Below, piece after piece: positions 1 to 64,000 of a DNA stretch of 64,000 nt. Numbering within the stretch: the stretch's first letter is position 1; every line of letters begins with the position of its first letter. Source of the stretch: Homarus americanus (lineage: Eukaryota > Arthropoda > Malacostraca > Decapoda > Nephropidae); NCBI RefSeq assembly GCF_018991925.1, contig NW_024737068.1, forward strand, positions 13,040,317-13,104,316. The letters run 5' to 3'. The notes under the pieces were generated by a model. The model saw only the letters and a program-made list of their open reading frames with translations. It did not search any database and was not told where the DNA came from. The translations under genes and the position numbers were made by a program.

Positions 1-56948
<56,948 letters not shown>

Positions 56949-58430
56949 CACATAACTGGCTCACAGTCCATCCAATCAGAGTCGCCCAAAACCACAATAA
57001 CTGCTGCTTCACGAATCTCGACAATTATTAATTCCTCCAGTGTGGGAGATGATAGAGCCACATCCACTGTTTGCCTGGATGCAAAGTCTTCATCGGTCAG
57101 TGAAGAATTAACAGAAGGTATACTAATGCCTGTGTCCAAGGCAACACCCGACCCATCGAGTGCCTTTCACAATAAATAATGTTGGCAGTGAATGAACTAT
57201 GAATATAAACTGTCCAGATATGATGTACAGTATAGTGCTTACTGTGATTTACATTCTTAACAACTTATATAAATAATTAACTGATGTGAATAATATGTCA
57301 GCAAGTTCTACATTAGTGTATACTGTAATGAGTGGAAAAATTTCTCTCAAAATACTATGAACACATGTCATGAACTAGAACAGCCATCACATCTTTGAAC
57401 ACAAACTTTACTTGTACACTCGCTCCAAAACGTATCTTAAGCGATACAAAAACAATATGACACAAAGGATGAAAGATTTTGACAACCCTATCGAGACAAC
57501 AGGAGTCGAGATGTCCATTTTAAAGTTCATCAGATCCCTCCTTGATAATACTTTTTTGGAACGAGTGTACTCACACCACTACCACCTATTATCATCCACT
57601 AAAAATAATAGAAAATTGTGTAATATTGTTTTTGTGCTTCTCTGTCTTAGCCTCTTTCAGCTGCTGGCTTTCTGGTGTCTCCTTATCAACAAAACTTATC
57701 TTCATTCTTTATTGTAAGCTTGTAATATTTGCCACAGGTGTGAAAATGACATTAAAATCATTTGTGATAAGTGAAACCCCAACTCCTCCTCAGGCTGAAT
57801 GACTGAACATGGATTTATTGTTTTAATGTGTTGCAGCATTCTGTATACTGTACTCAGTGTACTGTGTGCCACTTGGCATGTGAGTAAAGACAGGCTAGTG
57901 AAGAGGTTTTCTGATTAATTGCAGTAATATAAATTTACTATAAAATGGCAACAAAAATAATTATTTTATAAAAATTTAATAAATGAAGAAATATTTGATT
58001 ATCTGAAATTTATGGCAAATAATCCTATCGTGTCAATTTTATTATGTTGGGAAAGCAAATTCTGTTGTTTTAACGAGAAACGAAATGTGTGAGTTCATAT
58101 CTCTAAACCCTGATACTAGAGCGTTAATTAATATCAAGAAGAATACTTGTTATATATTCAACACTTGCACACATTCCTAGATTATGTAGTACAGGCAAAT
58201 GACCTGTTAAACGATGGATCAATATACGTTCGATCAATTTTACAATGATTAAAAATTAACACCATTTACGCGATGGCTAAAAATTAGTTTTACAATGGTT
58301 GCTATCTAAATGCTTTCCCTGCATTGTCACTATGAAAAACTACTGTGCAATAACTCGCGATATTCCGAGATATGATGACGCAATCTCGGAATCACGTAAC
58401 ACGTGCGACTCACCCAGGATGTGTGTGAGG
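56949..58430. other. Cadherin 3' UTR and downstream sequence
   Basis: After the stop and the AATAAA at 57171 the sequence is A/T rich. A plus-strand frame at 57412-57717 has no recognisable domain and no coding signal beyond length. Confidence 0.5.
57171..57176 (+). terminator. Candidate polyadenylation signal AATAAA
   Basis: First AATAAA after the cadherin stop codon, about 223 bases downstream. If used, it gives a 3' UTR of roughly 240-250 bases. Transcript evidence would decide; further A/T-rich sites lie beyond. Confidence 0.45.
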
Positions 58431-58439
58431 TTCTACCCA

Positions 58440-58650
58440 TGCCAGATGACTGCCAGACTAAGTAGTTGAATGTGTCATGTTGCCCTGAGGATGGTTTGTG
58501 TTTGGAAAAAGCTATTCTTTGTACATAAAATGCTCTAATATATACTGTACCAGTAAATATGGGGAATACAAAAATTATAATAATAAATGAAAGAAAGAAT
58601 ACTGCATTGCCATTTGGCAGTCTTGTCACAAGACGAGACAGAAGAGCCGT
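58440..58650 (-). repeat. Interspersed repeat, family F copy 1
   Basis: Contains the complement of CTGCCAAATGGCAATGCA, ATTTACTG, TATATATTA and ACAAAGAATA, in the same order as 60720-60870 on the other strand. Confidence 0.6.
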
Positions 58651-58739
58651 GAGAGAACTCAACTCCTTCTCTCCTTTTCCATCTTGTTCTAGCTCCCACA
58701 CACATAATAAATATTAATCCTTTTGTGTTTCTGACCTTA

Positions 58740-58933
<194 letters not shown>

Positions 58934-59001
58934 TTCATGTAGATCCACTATGGAAACGTGGATAAGATAAATCTTGATAAAATCACACAGGGAAAGGAAA
59001 A

Positions 59002-59073
59002 CAATGGAGAACCTTAGCTTTCGGCTTTATTCAAGACATCTTGAATAAAGCCGGAAGCTAAGGTTCTCCATTG
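59002..59073. repeat. Near-perfect palindrome, 35-bp arms, 2-bp loop
   Basis: CAATGGAGAACCTTAGCTTT on the left is mirrored by AAGCTAAGGTTCTCCATTG on the right. The full 35-bp arms have one mismatch and meet at CA (59037-59038). It adjoins the family D LINE end at 59085. Confidence 0.92.
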
Positions 59074-59079
59074 TTTAAT

Positions 59080-59640
59080 AATGATAATAATTAACGGTTT
59101 ATTGAAAGAACTTGGCAGCCAGAAGGCTGAAAATATACAGTTACATATTTGGGGAATGGGTTTCGAATTACGAATAATATACAAGTAACATAAGTGATTT
59201 AAATAATATATATAATAACTAGATGGGGAAAAGCTCAAACTACAGTACATTTCAACATAGTGACAGTGCAAGGAGTAGTGTTTACTGGGAGTGAATACAC
59301 TGGTCTATTACAAGTTATTGATAATTTTTACAATTGTTGGGACTGGGCTGTCCTTATAGCGATCAGTTCGTGCACGTATGGGCTGGATGCGGTTGTGGTG
59401 TCGAACAGCAATTCTCGGGCTAGGGATCTCAGGTGGTAGTAGGAGCCGGTGTCGAGGATGGTGTAGAAGCTTCTTACCAAATTTGCAGATGAGGTCGTGG
59501 TGATGGTCAGTGAGAGTCGAAAGGGTCATGTGTTGAGCGCTTCTTGATATGTGGAGTAGGAAGGGGAGATAATAATCTTGCATGCCCTCTTTTGCACTTT
59601 TTCTAGGTGTTTACCTTCCCTTGACACTGCCATTCCCTGG
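59080..59640 (-). mobile_element. LINE 3' end with (ATT)n tail (family D copy 3)
   Basis: Minus strand from 59640: GKHLEKVQKRACKIIISPSY-like sequence, then LSTLTDHHHDLICKFGKKLL, HHPRHRLLLPPEIP and RARTDRYKDSPVPTIVKIIN, then stop. This is the usual C-terminus of LINE reverse transcriptases of the RARTxRYxxSxxP type. A 3' UTR of about 200 bp follows, ending TCAATAAACCGTTAATTATT. Confidence 0.75.
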
Positions 59641-60129
59641 GATGAAACAAAATTTTATTCCGTTTATGTTTTTTATCTTATAATAATTGTTTTTATATTT
59701 GTAACTTGTAACAGTAAAACAAAATGAAGAAAATTACGTGTAACTACCCGAAATTGCAAGTTTTAAGAATATGAGTTAAGCAGCTCACAGCTTGAATGAG
59801 ATCCAGACACCTAACTCCCCAGCCGCCCCCATGAATAGGGACGTAAAAAAATTTTAATCACTGTTTTTTTACCTAATTACAGATACGAAAATTCATTTAT
59901 ACGAATTTCATAAATTTACACCACTTTCTTTATATACGAAAGCTTACTCCTTTATACGAATTTGGGTCCAGGAGTTGGCTGGCACGGCCATCTTTGGGAG
60001 AGGTGCAGAGACATTCTCGCTCATTGATCATATCTCCCTCCCACAAGCCCGCGTTCTTCCATTCATTGTGTGTGAAGTGATCTCTCTTTATCCGTGGTTA
60101 TTCGTGCCATCCTTTTGTTGTATCTTTTT

Positions 60130-60385
60130 TTATGGCATGCAAGCGCTGTGCTGAATATTCAGTTACCCGCACTGCACCGAAGAAACCACGAAAGGCTATG
60201 ATTCTTTGAGACAAGGCTAGGAGTAATTTAGCGTCATCAATGCAGTGATGATCTTGCCAAGACTGGGAACGATCTTGATCTGGCTTCTTCTACTGAGGCC
60301 ACAATTTACGAGCATGCTGTGATGTCTTTGGCAGACAGCAGTGATGAGGTAGACAACCCTCTTCATCTCGTTTAGTAAGGCCTTA
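60130..60385 (+). pseudogene. Possible internally deleted Tigger/pogo-type transposase
   Basis: MACKRCAEYSVTRTAPKKPR, KAMIL resembles the start of Tigger DNA-binding domains. After stops, a second segment DLAKTGNDLDLASSTEATIY looks like an acidic C-terminus. The upstream 59890-59960 has repeated ATACGAA strings that may be terminal-repeat remains. The assignment is by resemblance only. Confidence 0.3.
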
Positions 60386-60699
60386 CTCAGCTCGCCCCCT
60401 TGTGGTGGTGAACCCAGACTGCTCTCCCAAAGGGTAATGTACCAAAGTTTCAGTATTTTCTTTTCTTTTCATTTTTCATGTGTTGGGTAATAAGTGCGCA
60501 AATATAGGAGAGGTTGGTTATTGTTATTTATTAACTCGTATATTCTGGTAGATATACGATTTTTTTTACACACGTGCACACACAATTTTCATATAGAATG
60601 TGCAAAAAAAATATTCATAAGGTCAAAAACATAAGGCATTAAACATTATGTGTGTGTGTATGGGAGCAAGCACTTGAGTGAGGGAGTTAGCAATGGCAA

Positions 60700-60870
60700 C
60701 TCACCCTCATCACTCACTGCTCCACCTTATCCTGCCAAATGGCAATGCAATATTTTTTCTTATATATATATATATATATATATTCCTCACATTTACTGTA
60801 TATATTATTTTATGCACAAAGAATAAGTTCTTCCACACGCAAACTTCCCACACATCATTTGTGGGTCGAA
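60700..60870 (+). repeat. Interspersed repeat, family F copy 2
   Basis: CTGCCAAATGGCAATGCAAT, ATTTACTG, TATATATTATTTTATGCACA and AAGAATAAG match the complement of 58440-58650. A (TA)n tract at 60762-60782 interrupts it. Confidence 0.6.
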
Positions 60871-60959
60871 CATGCTATCTTTTTTTTTACTTATACCTTC
60901 CCAGAAGGTAATCTACCAAAGTTAAACAGTATTTATTTTTTGTCATGTGTTAGGTAGTA

Positions 60960-63900
60960 ATTTATAGTAGTTGTGTTCTTTTATTCGTAATACCTAAATT
61001 CACTTAACATATGTTTTTTATCTGGCCATGCACAGGCCAACCGGCCTATTGCAGACTCCTTATTTTCTTATGTCCTTTCTGCAAAGTAAGTCACGTAGGG
61101 TAGAGAGGGACAATGGTCGACAAGGGGGAGTGGTGTGGGAGGGTGGCATGCAATGTAAGTTGCTCATCCGAGAGGGAGGGCGTTGAAAAAAGCAGGGAAA
61201 TTCATGAAAGAAAGAAGCAAAGGATGGATGTATTTTTTTCTTCACTTTATTATCTTAGATTTACATGTTTGAAAGAGTAATATATGAAGACCATTATTTT
61301 ATGATTATCATAATGTGCCATCAATTTCCTTATCATTGTTATCACGTTATTCTTCTGGTTTTAAACAACTGTAAATGTATATTTATAATAACGTTGATAT
61401 GAGGAAAAATCTCCAAAACAAAGGGGAAAATCAAATTTTTAATATTTACCAACACAGGTCATACAAAATCTCAAAAGCCCATCCGGTATCGTCCTTACCT
61501 GTCAGTCATGGACTTCCCGGCCTAAAATTATATCATTTATATGAATTAAAAAGTTCAAATATGCTTTGTTTACATTACACATCTGAAATTAGTCATTTCA
61601 ATACATCAATTGTCAGCAAACCATAAAAAATAATCACTATGGCCGGTTTCCCAAGTTTCCAGACTTCTCCCAGCGGGTTAACCAACGACTCAAAGCAACC
61701 CCATCCTCTCTTGCAATTTCTGACACGTTGTAGCCAGCCACGCCGATAATTAAATTTGCCCGCTACTCGCCAGTCGACACTCTTTAAGGTCCATCCTGGG
61801 CTGGGTGTGGAGCAGTGGCTTAACACCATTGCCACTACCACCCCATTACCTCATTAAGATTTTAACACCTCTAATAAACATACCACAGGCTGGACAAGTC
61901 ACATTCTATCCAACAATTCAAAAATTCAATCCTTTATCAATTAATAGTAATTTTTTCGAGATTGGTAGTGGTGAAAAGTGGAAGTGATCAAGTAAAAACT
62001 CGCTCTCAATTCTTTTCTTCAATTAATATTGATGATTTTTTCTTCAAAACGGTAGTGTTGAGAGGTGGAAGTGATTAGGTAACAGCTTTGTTTAGTGTTA
62101 CTGGTGGTGGGCAAGCCACGCCCCCTCTTCTATTATGTTTGCCAAATGCGTTATTAACCCTATTGACACATTACCTGCCAAAAGCTCACTCGCACTCCTC
62201 CCCAGAATCGTAAGTAAAAGCATAGATAACTAAGGGAACATTAAGTCCATATTTCACGTCCCCGGACACCCGCCCTCCTGGTTAGTTGGTTGTTTGGACT
62301 TCAGTTTTATCGAGTGCTAGGGTCATAAAGGCCGCCAACGCCAAGCTACATCCACCAATCTTCTTTAGGTGTTAAGAATAATTCTAAAACCGCATACATT
62401 CTCACTACGCATGTGGCCCTGACTTGCGCCTCCTATGTTACCCGGGTCTCTGCTACCCCTATCTCTTCTCATCAATACCTCGCCACCCTCTAGTAACCCA
62501 TTGTGTAGAAAGGCCTTGAGCTCGTGGGTATGGTAGGAGGGGTGTATGATTACTTTTGACCGCGACAGTACATAGTATGTAGGGTACATGAAAATAAAAT
62601 CTTTATCTTGTATAAACTTATTAATTTTATGTATAATTATAAATTATTTGAGTTTTGTAGACATTATTTAATCATTATGGTGGCTGGATATAAAACTTGT
62701 TTGGGCTCTTCAGGGGCTCAATACCTGAATCTTTTTTTCCCTATAAGTTGTTGATGTCGAGATAAGATTGATCACTTAAAGGTGGCTTTTTGAGGTCCCT
62801 AACCCCATCATATCAGTGGTCATTGCCTGTACCTTGAAGCATTTAAGATAAGCATGTGAGTCTTGAAACAAATTTGCAGAAGATGTACGTATATTGCTTG
62901 TGTTGTTTATGGAAAGGTAAGGGTTTTGCTGTTAATGATCTTGAAAAATTACTCAACATTTGTTGAGCAAAGAACTTATGATATGCATTTACTTGCCAAC
63001 TGTGTGAGGTAAGAAACTTGGAAGTTTAATCATTTGTCAGCTGAATCAAAGAATTCATGATTTATTGATATCAAATCACTAAAAATCATAATAGAAATTT
63101 CACAAGAAGTTTAGCATGTACAGTTGCAGACTTTTGCACCTGGTACACAAAGTGTTTTCATTCCACCCTCGGGGAGGGGGGAGGGGGCATGTGGCCATGG
63201 ATCCCCCATTTTGCCACTTCCCACAACTCATTCAACCAGTTCACGAGAATGTAAGAACTTAGAAATTAATTCAGGCCCATAGGCAGCGAGAAAGCCTCCA
63301 ACAGAAGTACTAATATTGGTTATAAAATATGTCCTACTATTCAGTGCCTCAGAAAGTCGTAGCAACTACGCTCGTCCCCCGGTTACACCATGGGATGTAA
63401 ATAAAATAATGTCCCTATCCTTAAGTTTACCACACCCCCCCCCCCCTTTTCCAGAAATTTGTGTACTGTTTGCCATTGCACCCTTCCCATGAGTTGTTAA
63501 TCCTGAGAGTATTGACTCGCGAATCTGAAGCCTCTGAGTTACTCGGTGAGAAGTGAAATGCACACAGTAACAGGGATGAAAATAATTTAAAGCAACTTAA
63601 TTATAATCTTATTCATTACATAGTCCAGTAACATGCTTTTTCATTTATACTATGTATGCTCTTAGATTAATTTATGTATGGGCACTTACATCATGTTATA
63701 CACCTAAGCTGACATGTGCACTTTACATCTCACCGAGAGGGTGGAAAAGTCCCAAACTGTACAAAAAAAATATAGGCATACAGTCACTGGTAAACAGTAT
63801 ATAGATTCAACTATAGATATCAGTTATTGTATTGTGAGGACACCATGTGAGGATGAGGTGTGAATACTGGCTAGGTGCATGTTTTATATTTTTCTAATGT

Positions 63901-64000
63901 TTACCTGATTAATAAACTAGAGATGTTGTTACCAGGTGTGTTTTATAGACCCATGTGACGGACAAAGTTGTGATTGTACAAATCGCAATATAATTTATAT
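60960..64000. other. Downstream intergenic sequence, no gene seen
   Basis: Several minus-strand frames of 60-85 codons exist but lack splice context or recognisable domains. C-rich tracts at 63170-63190 and 63430-63445. No rRNA, tRNA or further gene was recognised. Confidence 0.5.

Noticed and set aside
57412..57717. 101-codon frame downstream of the cadherin as a new gene
   Set aside because: No recognisable domain, A/T-biased composition and no splice or start context.

Overview
This window is animal nuclear DNA, most likely from an arthropod and probably a decapod crustacean. The evidence is large introns with GT-AG borders, very many long (TA)n, (CA)n and (CT)n microsatellites, scattered short AACCT-type (arthropod telomere-like) runs, and decayed non-LTR retrotransposons of kinds common in decapods. 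Nothing suggests bacterial, viral or plasmid DNA.

One gene dominates. A classical type III cadherin of the arthropod neural-cadherin (CadN/CadN2) family runs on the + strand from before base 1 to a TGA at 56946-56948. I place 28 coding exons. Their phases all match, and joined they give one open frame of 1697 residues plus stop. In order the protein has seven cadherin repeats (the last degenerate), a CadN-type membrane-proximal region, EGF, laminin G, EGF, laminin G, two EGF-like modules, one transmembrane helix and a 162-residue tail. The tail keeps the beta-catenin-binding core (DDLRNYAYEG) but shows no p120-catenin-binding acidic/glycine core. The 5' end of the gene lies outside the window.

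The introns hold most of the sequence. They contain at least three non-LTR retrotransposon families with recognisable reverse transcriptase or C-terminal coding pieces, a fourth family seen as one C-terminal piece and two 3' ends, several TIR or hairpin elements, a roughly 2.3 kb inverted repeat (34.93-37.25 kb), a roughly 0.3 kb-unit satellite array beside an assembly gap (49.46-52.12 kb), many minisatellites and a tRNA-derived SINE. Several minisatellites start exactly at splice donors and copy the donor, which is the most unusual pattern here.

Region by region: 1-635 first two exons; 0.6-6.3 kb intron with microsatellites and minisatellites; 6.4-20 kb exons 3-8 with DNA-transposon-like and LINE insertions; 20-34.5 kb exons 9-13 with LINE copies; 34.5-37.2 kb long inverted repeat; 37.7-46 kb exons 14-21; 46-52.3 kb repeat-rich intron with gap and satellite; 52.3-57 kb exons 22-28; 57-64 kb downstream sequence with repeats and a possible Tigger-like fossil. 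I found no second intact gene, no RNA gene and no CRISPR array.
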